Of a stretch of DNA of 64,000 nt, positions 46,472 to 55,635 are shown one piece after another. Both the position numbers and the translations under genes were made by a program. A model generated the notes under the pieces. It was not told where the DNA came from. It ran no database searches and worked only from the letters and a program-made list of their open reading frames with translations. The DNA is taken from positions 51,874 to 115,873 of the forward strand of contig JAFAQY010000102.1 in the NCBI GenBank assembly GCA_019261985.1, in the 5' to 3' direction. Source of the stretch: Bryobacterales bacterium (GTDB taxonomy: Bacteria > Acidobacteriota > Terriglobia > Bryobacterales > Bryobacteraceae). The first letter of the stretch is position 1. Every line of letters begins with the position of its first letter.

Positions 46472-46677
46472 AAGTCGGGCGTCTGGCACATGCCACCCGG
46501 ACATGACGGCATTTGGAAATCGGCAGCGCCGCCATTCGCGTGCGCCGCGAAGGTGGAGTATTGCTGGGTCAAGTGCGATTCGCCACAGCTCGGGCAAAGC
46601 ACGTCATCGTTCGCGCGGCGCACCAGTTTCTCGAACTTGGCGCCGCAGTCGTCACACTTGTATTCAAAGATGGGCAT
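46456..46677 (-). CDS. FmdB-family zinc ribbon protein
   Basis: A 73-aa protein with the FmdB pattern MPIFEYKCDDCGAKFEKLV and CPSCGES, forming a zinc ribbon, and a Cys-rich tail (CPGGMCQTPDLC). The family's role is unclear. It lies 4 nt downstream of dacB and overlaps the M20 gene. Confidence 0.88.
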   Translation of the reverse strand: MPIFEYKCDDCGAKFEKLVRRANDDVLCPSCGESHLTQQYSTFAAHANGGAADFQMPSCPGGMCQTPDLCGRN

Positions 46678-46681
46678 GTAA

Positions 46682-48181
46682 TTACTCCGTGAGTGTCAAT
46701 GCTATTTTATCAATCCACGCCTGGATCTCGGAAGCAGGCGCGGCGAAATTGTTGACGAAGATGGAAAAGGCGAGCCATCCGTGGGTCTTACTCTCGGCAT
46801 AGCCGGAAAGCGCGATCGAGCGGGCGAGTGTTCCGGTTTTGGCATGAATCCGGCGCGCGCCGGCACTGCAACATAAACGTTTGGAAAGCGTACCGTCGTC
46901 TCCGCCCACCGGCAGCATGGCGATCCACGCGTCACGGTTGTTGGTTTTGTACATGTGGGCGAGCAGCCGCGTCATCAGCTTGGGCGTGACCTGATCGTTG
47001 CGCGACAGCCCCGAACCGTCGTCGATGCGTGAATCTCGCGGACCCCCGCCGATGGACGAAAGAAATGAGTTCAATCCGTCCAGTCCTCCGGCCGCGCCGA
47101 GCATCAGCTCGGCGTGGAGATTCTCGCTGACTTTATCGAGCAATTGCAAGATCTGCGAAAGCGGAGGCGAGATTCGCACCGCCAGCGTTTCGCCCTCGGG
47201 CGCGACATACTTTGTTTCCGGCGAGCGATGGCGGGCGGCGGGATGGCCGCGGACCAGAACACCGCGCCGTGTAAGAGCTTCCTGAAGCGCGTAGGCTGAA
47301 TAAAGGGCGGGGTCGTCGACGCCAACCTGCTCCCGAACGGATCCGGCTTTCAAACGCATCGTTCCGGAAAGCAGAATCTGACGGGCGCCAGGGAGGCGCG
47401 AAACCTGGATTTCCGCGAATCCGGCGCCGGCGGCAGTCGTAATCCGGTTATCGATGGCGAAGTATTCGAGCCGCGGCTCGAGCGTGAGCTTGGCCGGGTC
47501 TCCCGCGGCCGAACCGGGAGAAATCGCGATGTTCACGATGTTATCCGCGACGCTTAACGCGCTGACGGGAGCGCCGGATTCGTGAATGGCATCGTCCTGA
47601 GTCCAGCTTGGCGGGTACGGCGACCACGGATACAGCCGGTCGTCGCCGATAACATCGCCCTTTACTTCCCGCAAACCGGCGGTGACGGCTTGATCCGCCA
47701 GATCTTCAATCGAGGCCAGACCGGGACCCAGCGAAGCGTCGCGCTGGTACGGATACGCTCTGCCATTCAGGGACGGGTCGCCGGAACCGGCCAGGACGAT
47801 ATCGCCCGCGGATTCGCGGATCAACCGGGTGGTGAAGCGGTAATCGGGGCCAAGCTTCTGAAGCGCGAGCGCGCTGGTGAACAGCTTCAGATTGGAAGCC
47901 GGCAGGAACAAGCGGTTCTCGTTCCGGCCGTAGAGGGATTTGCCGGACTTCAGGTCGACCACATGAATGCCGACATTCGCGTGTTGGGCGAGCGGGTTGG
48001 AGTCGATGAGGTAGTCGAGGCGATGGGGCAGGTCGGCGGCCATGCTTGCGCAAGCCAGTGCGAGGAGAACTGTGGGGCAGGTTGCCAACCTGCGGCGGGT
48101 TGTTAACCCGCCTGGTCGCGTTTGAGCGGTGCCGGCCAGCGCGGTTAGCAACCGCGCGCAGGATGGCATCCTGCCCCACAT
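46682..48181 (-). CDS. dacB: PBP4-type D-alanyl-D-alanine carboxypeptidase/endopeptidase
   Basis: A periplasmic penicillin-binding protein of class C that trims peptidoglycan crosslinks. Active-site motifs are SNLK (S96-K99 from the ATG used here), SRN (in GSGLSRNDQV) and KTGT (in HAKTGTLARS). The signal core is TCPTVLLALACASMAADL. Everything before it (about 33 residues) is encoded by the palindromic repeat cluster 48077-48174. The ATG at 48181 overlaps the stop of the MFS gene (TGATG), so translation could run through the repeats; a TTG at 48088 is an alternative start inside the repeat. Confidence 0.88.
   Translation of the reverse strand: MWGRMPSCARLLTALAGTAQTRPGGLTTRRRLATCPTVLLALACASMAADLPHRLDYLIDSNPLAQHANVGIHVVDLKSGKSLYGRNENRLFLPASNLKLFTSALALQKLGPDYRFTTRLIRESAGDIVLAGSGDPSLNGRAYPYQRDASLGPGLASIEDLADQAVTAGLREVKGDVIGDDRLYPWSPYPPSWTQDDAIHESGAPVSALSVADNIVNIAISPGSAAGDPAKLTLEPRLEYFAIDNRITTAAGAGFAEIQVSRLPGARQILLSGTMRLKAGSVREQVGVDDPALYSAYALQEALTRRGVLVRGHPAARHRSPETKYVAPEGETLAVRISPPLSQILQLLDKVSENLHAELMLGAAGGLDGLNSFLSSIGGGPRDSRIDDGSGLSRNDQVTPKLMTRLLAHMYKTNNRDAWIAMLPVGGDDGTLSKRLCCSAGARRIHAKTGTLARSIALSGYAESKTHGWLAFSIFVNNFAAPASEIQAWIDKIALTLTE
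48077..48174. repeat. Cluster of four palindromic repeats
   Basis: In order: GCAGGTT-GCC-AACCTGC (48077-48093), GGCGGGTT-GTT-AACCCGCC (48094-48112), GCGCGGTT-AGC-AACCGCGC (48139-48157), GCAGGAT-GGC-ATCCTGC (48158-48174). It fills the space between the MFS gene and the signal peptide of dacB and reads as an open frame for dacB. Confidence 0.85.
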
Positions 48182-49401
48182 CAGGCGGTGGCTGTATTTA
48201 GTCGCGCTTCCAGCCATATGAGCAACAGCAGAATGGAGACTACAATCGAGCCTGTTAGCGTCAGCCCCATTACAATACGGACGCCCCATTCGGATGCGAA
48301 GAATCCCAGCGTGCATGGCGATAGCAAACCACCCGCAATCGCGAGCGAAAAGATCCCATTGTAGAAGCCCGGATGAAAATGCGGAAAGCGGCGGCCGATC
48401 TTTTCGACGACCAATGGATAGATCGGCGCGAAAGCGCAGCCCAAAAGCAGGATCCCGGCGATTGCGCCGAAGCGATTATCTGTGACGGACAGGATGCTGC
48501 ATCCGAGAACAGAAGCGAGAACGCTCGCGGCCAGCATGCGCGAGTGACGTACTCTTGGCAACACCCATTGAGCCGCCACTCGGCCTACAAGCAGGGCGAG
48601 CCAATACATCGCCAGCATGGAAAGCGCGGTGACCGGACTGACGCCGAGGCGACGCGTCAGAAACAACGGAAGCCATCCGGCGATTGCCCACTCATTGCCA
48701 AGCTGAAAATATAAAAGCAAGGCCAAGAGCACCGCGGCGGGACTACGCAACTGCGAAAGCACGGCGTTTGGCTCGGGCTGCCGTGGCGGTGAATCGGGCG
48801 GAAATTTTGTCCGCCGGTACATCCATCCGAAAAGCCCGGGTATTACCGCGATCCAAGCCTGTAATGCCGGGGCCGTATAGACATAAAACGCGCCCGAAAT
48901 GAGCAGCGTTACGGTGAGGCAGCCGAGGCCGAAGAGGATTCCGGCGATGTTGACTGTCGCCACCGGGTCGTGACGGTACATCGGCGAGATCGCATGAAAG
49001 ATCGCGGTGTGGAGCAAGCCCGCTGCAAAACCGATCACGGCCATTCCGCCCACGCGCCATGAAGCGTCGACGGGGGGAGAAACGAATGCCAGAAAAAGGA
49101 AGCCGGTTCCCGCGATTCCGCACGCGAGCGCGAGCGTCCAGCCGGTGCGTTTGCGCTCCAAGAGCTTCGGGGCGGCCCAGACGGAGCACAGGAGTCCCAC
49201 GATTAGGCCCGCGAAGTAAAATCCGACGGTGTTGTAATCCGAAGAGAGGTGGTGCCGCCATGCGGGCAGGATCGCACCGAGAAACGCAAGCAGAACGCCC
49301 GAAACGAAGAAGCCGGCGAGCGCGCGGCGCGGGGCTACGGAAGCGAGAGCGCTTTGTGCCGGAGACGGCGCGGCAGGTTCGCGAGACGGGCTTGGCTGCA
49401 T
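48181..49401 (-). CDS. MFS transporter
   Basis: A 406-aa transporter with 12 predicted helices in two halves separated by a basic loop (YRRTKFPPDSPPRQPEP). Conserved MFS features are present, such as GLLCSVWAAPKLLERKRTG after helix 2 and VGRVAAQWVLPRVRHSRMLA in the second half. Substrate unknown; the overall pattern is like sugar or fucose-type permeases. Its stop overlaps the dacB ATG. Confidence 0.85.
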   Translation of the reverse strand: MQPSPSREPAAPSPAQSALASVAPRRALAGFFVSGVLLAFLGAILPAWRHHLSSDYNTVGFYFAGLIVGLLCSVWAAPKLLERKRTGWTLALACGIAGTGFLFLAFVSPPVDASWRVGGMAVIGFAAGLLHTAIFHAISPMYRHDPVATVNIAGILFGLGCLTVTLLISGAFYVYTAPALQAWIAVIPGLFGWMYRRTKFPPDSPPRQPEPNAVLSQLRSPAAVLLALLLYFQLGNEWAIAGWLPLFLTRRLGVSPVTALSMLAMYWLALLVGRVAAQWVLPRVRHSRMLAASVLASVLGCSILSVTDNRFGAIAGILLLGCAFAPIYPLVVEKIGRRFPHFHPGFYNGIFSLAIAGGLLSPCTLGFFASEWGVRIVMGLTLTGSIVVSILLLLIWLEARLNTATA

Positions 49402-49446
49402 TCTATTCTATCGACTGGAGCATGATTCAGCCTACTGCTTCGTGGG

Positions 49447-49544
49447 GCAGGATGCCATCCTGCGCGCGATTGCCAATCGCGCTGGCGACTTGTCCAGGCC
49501 CCGCCCAGGCGGGTTAGCAACCCGCCGGAGGTTGACAACCTGCC
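49447..49544. repeat. Cluster of four palindromic repeats
   Basis: GCAGGAT-GCC-ATCCTGC (49447-49463), GCGCGAT-TGCCA-ATCGCGC (49464-49482), GGCGGGTT-AGC-AACCCGCC (49508-49526) and AGGTT-GAC-AACCT (49529-49541). This repeats, in opposite order, the composition of the 48077 cluster. It lies between the HtrA gene stop and the MFS start. Confidence 0.83.
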
Positions 49545-49550
49545 CCACTT

Positions 49551-50702
49551 TCAAAATCGGGTTTCGACCGCCCCGCCGAGCGTTACCTTTACATCCACGT
49601 TGCGCCCATTGCGATAGACCGTCAAATCGAGCGTGTCGCCGGCGTGCTTGCGGGAGATAGCGCGCGCTAAAGCATCCTCGGAGTTCACCGGTTTGCCCTC
49701 CACGGCAGTGATGAGATCGCCACCCATCCGTATCCGGTAGTTACCGACGACAACGTCTCTGTCACCGCCGCGCAGGCCGGCTTGAGCGGCTGGCGTCCCC
49801 TGCCGGACTGAATCGATCAAAATGCCTCCGCTTGAGGGTAGCCGCAAAGCTTCCGCCCAGTCGCCCGCGATGTAAAGCATGCTGATGCCGAGCGGTCCCG
49901 CAGGCTCCAGATTCTTGCCCGTGCGATACGCGTCCAGCATAGTTTTCGCGCGATTGATCGGCATTGCGAAACCGATGCCAATGCTGCCACCCGTGCCTTG
50001 CGAGTAAATTGCCGTGTTTATGCCGATGACATTGCCGAAGGAATCGAGCAGCGGCCCGCCGCTATTGCCTTGATTGATCGCGGCGTCGGTTTGAATCATA
50101 CCTTCCAACTCGTGTCCGTTTTCGCCGCCGATGGTGCGGCCAAGCGAGCTGACAATTCCGGTGGTGAGCGTGCCCTCGAGTCCGAGAGGTTGGCCGATGG
50201 CCAGGACCTTTTGGCCGACCTGAATCCGGTCCGAATCGCCCAAGGACAAATATTTCAACGACCGCTTCGGCTGAATCTTGATCAGGGCCAAATCGTTCGG
50301 AGGATCGCGAGCGAGGATGTTAGCTGGATAGCGAGTCTGGTCCGGCAGCATCACCTCAACACGCTGACTACCGCTGATCACGTGGTTGTTGGTAAGAATT
50401 TCACCGGCGGCATTTACAACAAACCCCGAACCCAATTCCCGAGCGACCTGATCGCCGAAGAAGAAGTTCCGCTGCACGACGGTGCTGGTGACGTACACGA
50501 CGCTTTCGCGGGCGTTGCGATATACGTCGATATTGTTTTGCTCATCCGAGCCGAGGCCGGCGGAGTGTGCCGTGTTCGGCCCACTCCACAGCGGGGAATC
50601 ATTGGGGGCGAAGGCGCGCCGCAGCGGCGAATCGCTGCGCGAGGTCACATACAGGAAAGCGCCGGCCAGAACGGCGGCAATCAACAGGGTTCGCAGTCTC
50701 AT
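49551..50702 (-). CDS. HtrA/DegP-type serine protease with PDZ domain
   Basis: A 383-aa envelope protease. An N-terminal membrane anchor (LLIAAVLAGAFLYV) is followed by a trypsin-like domain with H107 (TNNHV), D137 (NDLALI) and S214 (GNSGGP), and one C-terminal PDZ domain (about 290-375). It degrades or repairs misfolded periplasmic proteins. One PDZ resembles DegS/HtrA-like proteins. Its start overlaps the coaE stop (ATGA). Confidence 0.93.
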   Translation of the reverse strand: MRLRTLLIAAVLAGAFLYVTSRSDSPLRRAFAPNDSPLWSGPNTAHSAGLGSDEQNNIDVYRNARESVVYVTSTVVQRNFFFGDQVARELGSGFVVNAAGEILTNNHVISGSQRVEVMLPDQTRYPANILARDPPNDLALIKIQPKRSLKYLSLGDSDRIQVGQKVLAIGQPLGLEGTLTTGIVSSLGRTIGGENGHELEGMIQTDAAINQGNSGGPLLDSFGNVIGINTAIYSQGTGGSIGIGFAMPINRAKTMLDAYRTGKNLEPAGPLGISMLYIAGDWAEALRLPSSGGILIDSVRQGTPAAQAGLRGGDRDVVVGNYRIRMGGDLITAVEGKPVNSEDALARAISRKHAGDTLDLTVYRNGRNVDVKVTLGGAVETRF

Positions 50703-51316
50703 CTTTTTGCTCCGGGGTTCAAGCTACGTAACGATTCATAGACGGCTCGCGTTTGCGCTAGTGAGGCTTCCTTGCTTTCTGAAGTGTCGATGACGTAGTC
50801 GGCATACTTCAATTTATCTTCAAGGGGCATCTGGCGGTGGATGCGGTCCAGAACCTCCTCGCGAGTAAAACGATCTCGCGCCATGGCTCGCTCGATCTGC
50901 TGCTCGGGCCGGCAGATAGCGACAATTAGTTTGTCGTAATCGCGGTAGCTTCCCGTCTCTATAAGTATCGCAGCTTCCGTCACTGCAATTCCATCGGGGT
51001 GCGCACGCGCGAACTGCTCGCGAAGGCGGCGCTCGCGGGCTTTGACGGGCGGGTGAACAAGGGAGTTCAGGCGTTGGAGACGCTCAGGATTTTGAAAGAC
51101 TTGCGCCGCGAGGAGGCGGCGATCGATGCCGCCGTCAGGGCTGAGGATGGCTGAGCCGAACTCATTGACGATCGCCGGGAAGGCTTCGCCTCCGGGCGCT
51201 TGCACTTCGCGCCCGAGATCGTCGGCTTTTATGAGGAAACAGCCGAGGCTTTCGAGCGCGCTGCCGACAAGGCTTTTTCCGCTGGCTAGCCCGCCGGTGA
51301 GCCCTACACTAAGCAT
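50699..51316 (-). CDS. coaE: Dephospho-CoA kinase
   Basis: Performs the last step of CoA synthesis, phosphorylation of dephospho-CoA. The P-loop GGLASGKS (8-15), LIKADDLGREVQ, EAAILIETG and the lid region RDRFTREEVLDRIHRQMP are intact, and the 205-aa length is normal. A palindromic repeat fills the 29-bp gap to folD, ending 8 nt before the start. Confidence 0.94.
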   Translation of the reverse strand: MLSVGLTGGLASGKSLVGSALESLGCFLIKADDLGREVQAPGGEAFPAIVNEFGSAILSPDGGIDRRLLAAQVFQNPERLQRLNSLVHPPVKARERRLREQFARAHPDGIAVTEAAILIETGSYRDYDKLIVAICRPEQQIERAMARDRFTREEVLDRIHRQMPLEDKLKYADYVIDTSESKEASLAQTRAVYESLRSLNPGAKR

Positions 51317-51323
51317 GGGTAAA

Positions 51324-51349
51324 GTAGGACAAGCTTAAGCTTGTCCTAC
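51324..51349. repeat. Perfect 26-bp palindrome between folD and coaE
   Basis: GTAGGACAAGC-TTAA-GCTTGTCCTAC, with 11-nt arms extended through the centre. It supplies the TAG stop codon of folD (51346-51348) and ends 8 nt from the coaE start. Confidence 0.9.
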
Positions 51350-52245
51350 CCGTGTTGCTCGGCCAACTGAACGGTGTTGGACATCAGCATGGCGATGGTG
51401 AGCGGGCCCACGCCGCCCGGAACCGGGCTGTAGGCGCCCGCAACCTTCTCTACATCTACCGGATTCACATCGCCGACCCACGCCGCGCCCTTTTGGGCGA
51501 ATTCGTTTGCCCGGCCAAGGCGTTCCGCTTCGGCGCGGTCGGTGATACGGGAGGTACCGACGTCGATTACGGTAGCTCCGCGTCTGATGAAATCGGCTGT
51601 GATCAATGCGGGCTTGCCGATGGCGGCCACAATGATATCGGCGCGATGGCACTCCTCGGCGAGGTTTGGTGTGCGGGAATGACAGACAGTCACGGTAGCA
51701 TTGGCTTGGAGCAGCAACAGCGCCATCGGCTTACCGATGATGTCGCTGCGGCCGACCACGGCCGCTTTCCGCCCATCCACCGCGATCCGATAATATTTCA
51801 GCATTTCCATAATGCCCGCGGGGGTGCAGGCGCGAGGCGCGGGACGTCCGGCGACGAGGTGGCCTACGTTGAGCGGATGAAAACCGTCGGCGTCCTTGCC
51901 GGGCGCGACCGCCTCCAGGACTTTTCGCGAATCAACTTGTTTGGGCAGCGGCATCTGCACCAGAATCGCGTCGATCGCGGGATCGTGGTTGAGTTTGTCC
52001 AATTCCTTTAATAGCTGCTCCGTTGAAATCGTGGCGGCGGGCGCCACTTTGCGGCTGCAGATGCCCAAGTCGGCGCAGCCCTTGATCTTATTCTGAACGT
52101 ATTGTTTCGAAGCCGGGTCTTCGCCGACGAGCACAACGGCGAGGCCGGGCGGCCGGCCAAGTTTGGCTTGAACCGCTGCCAGACGCGGCTTCAAATTCGC
52201 AAAAATCTCTTCGCGAACTATTTTTCCATCCAAAATTTGGGGCAT
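51346..52245 (-). CDS. folD: Bifunctional methylenetetrahydrofolate dehydrogenase/cyclohydrolase
   Basis: Interconverts methylene-, methenyl- and formyl-tetrahydrofolate. The catalytic lysine lies in YVQNKIKGC, with QMPLPKQVD, GKDADGFHPLNVGHL, the dinucleotide-binding VVGRSDIIGKPMALLL and DVGTSRI all present. 299 aa is the usual length. The stop TAG belongs to the palindromic repeat. Divergent from lepB with a 52-bp gap. Confidence 0.95.
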   Translation of the reverse strand: MPQILDGKIVREEIFANLKPRLAAVQAKLGRPPGLAVVLVGEDPASKQYVQNKIKGCADLGICSRKVAPAATISTEQLLKELDKLNHDPAIDAILVQMPLPKQVDSRKVLEAVAPGKDADGFHPLNVGHLVAGRPAPRACTPAGIMEMLKYYRIAVDGRKAAVVGRSDIIGKPMALLLLQANATVTVCHSRTPNLAEECHRADIIVAAIGKPALITADFIRRGATVIDVGTSRITDRAEAERLGRANEFAQKGAAWVGDVNPVDVEKVAGAYSPVPGGVGPLTIAMLMSNTVQLAEQHG

Positions 52246-52297
52246 AAGAAATCACAAGCTTAGCAAACAAAATCTTGCGGCTTGCGTATAAGAGCAT

Positions 52298-53278
52298 ATG
52301 ACACCTTCACAGCCGAGAGCCGCAGTGGGCGGACTTGCCGTCGCGATTATTTTTGCGGCGCTTTGCCTGTTCTTCGCCGTATGGAATCCGGTGGGCGCAT
52401 TGCTGCCGGCGATAGTTTTTACGGTGGTGGCGTTCGGCATCGCCAAACGCCGGCGCTGGAGCGCTTACGGAGGCGCGCTGTTCATCCTGGCGCTTTCCGC
52501 GGTGGCCGTCGTTGCACTGGCTCGGCTGGGCTTGTCGCGGTGGCAGTGGATCGACATCGCCGCTGGAGTTGCGTTATCTATGTTTGCGGCGTGGGTTCTT
52601 TTCCGGGCCGGGCGGAGCATGCCCGCGGTGGCCGCGGCTAGCTCGCGGTGGATTTGGATGGCCCTGGCGGTGGTGGTGTTCTTATCGCCGCAGCTCATGC
52701 ATGCTTACGTGATCTCCGCTGGTTCGATGGAGAACACACTCTTGACTGGCGATCGCATCCTGGTCCGCCCCGCGGTGACTCCCCCGGCGCGCGGCCAAGT
52801 TGTGAGTTTTCGTTACCCGGTGGATCCCGACCAGATCTTCGTAAAGCGCGTGGTCGCGGCGGGCGGCGATCGCTTGCGGATCGAGAACAAAAGACTGTTC
52901 GTTAACGGATCGGCGGTTGACGAGCCTTATGCCGTCCACAATTCGCGGAGCATCGACCCGTTCCGGGATAATTTTCCGTCGGAGCCCAATGTGCCGCTGC
53001 CCTCATTCTGGTCGCAAGAACTGCAGCAGAATACGGTTAACGGCGAGTTAGTCGTCCCCCAAGGCAGGTTTTTCGTGCTCGGGGATAATCGCGACAACTC
53101 GCTCGACAGCCGCTATTGGGGTTTTTTAGAGGAGAAGGATTTCGTGGGCAAACCGGTTTTCGTGTATTTCTCCGCGGCCGCGACTCCCGGCCAGGTGTTG
53201 GGTGGGCCGTTCGGTGGTCCTCCCGTGCTGCTGCATCCGTCGATGATCCGGTGGGGGAGGATGTTCAAGGGGCTATAG
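52298..53278 (+). CDS. lepB: Signal peptidase I
   Basis: Removes signal peptides from exported proteins at the inner membrane. The catalytic serine is S143 in SAGSMENTL and the lysine K183 in FVKRVVAAGGD; GDNRDNSLDSRYWG closes the active site. It has an unusually long N-terminal part with about four helices (to residue 132) instead of one or two, so it is longer than most (326 aa). Confidence 0.95.
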   Translation: MTPSQPRAAVGGLAVAIIFAALCLFFAVWNPVGALLPAIVFTVVAFGIAKRRRWSAYGGALFILALSAVAVVALARLGLSRWQWIDIAAGVALSMFAAWVLFRAGRSMPAVAAASSRWIWMALAVVVFLSPQLMHAYVISAGSMENTLLTGDRILVRPAVTPPARGQVVSFRYPVDPDQIFVKRVVAAGGDRLRIENKRLFVNGSAVDEPYAVHNSRSIDPFRDNFPSEPNVPLPSFWSQELQQNTVNGELVVPQGRFFVLGDNRDNSLDSRYWGFLEEKDFVGKPVFVYFSAAATPGQVLGGPFGGPPVLLHPSMIRWGRMFKGL

Positions 53279-53381
53279 CCGCACGCCGCGAGCTTTGACT
53301 GCTCGGGAGCGATTTAACTCGATTCGTCACGATAATTTAATAACCGAGGGATAAACTTTGGGCGGTTTCTGAAGACTTTCC

Positions 53382-54347
53382 ATGCTACTGAAAATCGCCA
53401 CCTACTTCGCGGCAGCAGTGTTATCCGCCGCATTACGCGGGCAGGACGCAACAGACAATACTCCGCATTCCGTTCAGTTCCTCACTGTCGATAAGGACGT
53501 AAAGCTTGAAGTGCTGGACTGGGGTGGCGCGGGAAGGCCCATCCTTCTTTTAACGGGCCTCGGCAACAATGCTCATATCTTCGATAGATTCGCTCCGCGC
53601 CTTACGGAGAAATATCACATCTATGGAGTCACGCGGCGCGGATTCGGGAAATCCAGTGCTCCGGCTCCCACGCCCTCGAATTACGCGGCGGATCGGCTCG
53701 GAGACGACGTTCTCGCCGTCATCGATCAGCTCAAGCTCGTAAAGCCGGTGCTCGCGGCACACTCCCTCGGCGGGGAAGAACTGAGTTCTATCGGTTCGCG
53801 CTATCCCGAGAAAGTCGCCGGTTTGATTTACCTGGACGCCGGGTACCCGTAGGCCTTTTACAATTCTGCGCGCCCGGACTTTAATATCGAGATGAATGAG
53901 CTTCAGATGCTGATAGAGAAGGTTCGATCGAAACGCGGCGGCGATCTGGCGGCGATTGAAGAACTATTGGCAAGGCTGCCGGCTCTTGAAAAAATCCTGT
54001 TGCAACAACAGAAGATGCTAATGTCGTCGCCGACACCCTCAGTGCCGGGAGCGCCAATTACTACGGCGATTATCGCAGGCCAGCAGAAATACACCAAAAT
54101 TGCCGCACCGGTCCTTGCGATTTACGCAATGCCAAAGCCCCCGCCGGCACTGAAGGTGGATGCCAAGACTCTGGCGGATATAGTTGCCGCCCAGAGTGCG
54201 TTGGAGGAGGCCCAGGCGAAAGTCTTCGAGGCCGGCGTGCCCACGGCGCGCGTGGTGCGGATCCCGCAAGCCGAGCATTATGTGTTTGTGTCCAACGAAG
54301 CGGAAGTGCTCGGTGAAATGAACGCCTTTATCGACGGCCTACGATAA
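53382..54347 (+). pseudogene. Alpha/beta hydrolase interrupted by one amber codon
   Basis: The first frame (156 aa) has a signal peptide, the oxyanion region [12 protein letters not shown], the nucleophile elbow AAHSLGG (S128) and LIYLDAGYP, then TAG at 53850-53852. The same frame goes on without a gap as AFYNSARPDFNIEMNELQM, and ends with the catalytic histidine region QAEHYVFVSNE and a natural stop at 54347. The expected codon at the break is probably tyrosine. Without readthrough the product lacks the catalytic Asp and His. Confidence 0.8.
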
Positions 54348-54439
54348 CTGAAATCCCGGCATAGCCCTCGCGTGCCGGTACGCCCTCAACGATCCGACCC
54401 ATGAGCATGTTTAAGGGATTGTCAGCGCTAATATGAGGC

Positions 54440-55036
54440 ATGGCCGCCCTATCGCAGCCCGGCTTAACTCCTGAGCGATACCTGGAGATCGAACGCGCAG
54501 CTCCGCATAAGAGCGAGTACTACGACGGTACGATGTACGCCATGCCTGGAGTGTCATGGGACCACGCCCTTATTACGAGCAACTTAGTTCGCAGATTGGG
54601 AAATGCATTAGATGGAACGGGCTGCTCGGCCGTTAGCAGGGACATGCGCGTACGTGTTTCCATACGCGGGCTTTATGCCTATCCGGACGTTATTGTGGTT
54701 GGCGATGAGCCTGGGTTCGCAGACGCTCACGTAGATATGCTTGTGAATCCTCGACTGATCATCGAGGTGCTCTCTCCTTCGACCGAAGCCTACGACCGGG
54801 GATTCAAATTTCAGCAATATCGGAAACTCGAATCGCTTCAGGAGTTCGCGCTGGCATCGCAGACTGAGCCGCGTCTGGAGGTCTTCCGCCGCCAACCCGG
54901 TCCGCATTGGTTGTTGACCGAATTTGCCGGACTGGAACCGGCGTGCCGGTTCGAGAGCCTCGACGTGTCGATCCCGCTGGCTGAGATTTACCGTAGAGTG
55001 GCCCTCACTGGCGAGACCGCGCCACCGCTCCGATAG
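54440..55036 (+). CDS. Uma2-family (DUF820) putative endonuclease
   Basis: A 198-aa protein of the Uma2/DUF820 family, common in cyanobacteria and acidobacteria. Typical blocks are LEIERAAPHKSEYYDGTMYA, YPDVIVVG, LIIEVLSPSTEAYDRG and KFQQYRKL, which include the PD-(D/E)XK-like residues D, E and K. Target and role are unknown. It stands alone between two decayed genes. Confidence 0.87.
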   Translation: MAALSQPGLTPERYLEIERAAPHKSEYYDGTMYAMPGVSWDHALITSNLVRRLGNALDGTGCSAVSRDMRVRVSIRGLYAYPDVIVVGDEPGFADAHVDMLVNPRLIIEVLSPSTEAYDRGFKFQQYRKLESLQEFALASQTEPRLEVFRRQPGPHWLLTEFAGLEPACRFESLDVSIPLAEIYRRVALTGETAPPLR

Positions 55037-55059
55037 CCGATCGCGGCTGTTACTAAACC

Positions 55060-55333
55060 GGCGTTACTACCACTATGACCACAAGCCGCCTCCATTCCGT
55101 GTGAACTTTTTCGGAATCGGGCAAACGTGTAAAGCTTGCTTCGATCAAAGCGGCCCGACGGTCGGTTTCCGCGATGCTCAGCCCATAACCATTTTGGGCT
55201 TGGCGGCGTGTGCAGACGTTCCAAAACTCCGCAAGATTCTGAGAGGTGAAGCACGCCCGGCACCGGTCTGTCGGAACGAGTGGAGCGCCTTCCGAATGAC
55301 CTCGTAGTTGGGGCCTTGCGTTGTGAAACCTAT
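55060..55333 (-). pseudogene. Decayed VapC-type PIN toxin
   Basis: In one frame GPNYEVIRKALHSFRQTGAG and, after a frame change, FTSQNLAEFWNVCTRRQAQN, IAETDRRAALIEASFTRLPD and VHTEWRRLVV follow one another as in PIN toxins. The N-terminal DTN motif and the C-terminus after WRRLVV are missing. It directly follows an antitoxin-like gene on the same strand, as toxins of this kind do. Confidence 0.55.
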
Positions 55334-55584
55334 CAATTGTGCTTGCGGTATATCCCAGTTCGCGTTGTGGCTTCATTGGGAAGAATAGGCAATCGATCCG
55401 AACCGTCAGAAAGGGCGTCCAAAATCGCTTCAAACTCCGCCAAGCCCATGGCAGAGCGCCGCTGCAATCCCTCGGAAAGCGACTCCAAGGCGCGTTCGAT
55501 GACCTCCTCCGCGGACTGAAATTGCCCCTGCGCTAGTTGTTGCCTGAGCAACTCTTCGCCATGAGGTGTCAGCCGGATATCCAT
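55333..55584 (-). CDS. RHH/ParD-like orphan antitoxin
   Basis: An 83-aa protein with MDIRLTPHGEELLRQQLAQG and SAEEVIERALESLSEG, the pattern of ParD/CopG-like ribbon-helix-helix antitoxins. The reading frame is intact while the toxin gene directly downstream has decayed. An antitoxin without its toxin may persist as a repressor or as protection against related toxins (inferred). Confidence 0.75.
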   Translation of the reverse strand: MDIRLTPHGEELLRQQLAQGQFQSAEEVIERALESLSEGLQRRSAMGLAEFEAILDALSDGSDRLPILPNEATTRTGIYRKHN

Positions 55585-55635
55585 TGGTTCTTTTTATTAT
55601 TATAAAAGGTGACTGCTATCCAGATCATGCTTGTG

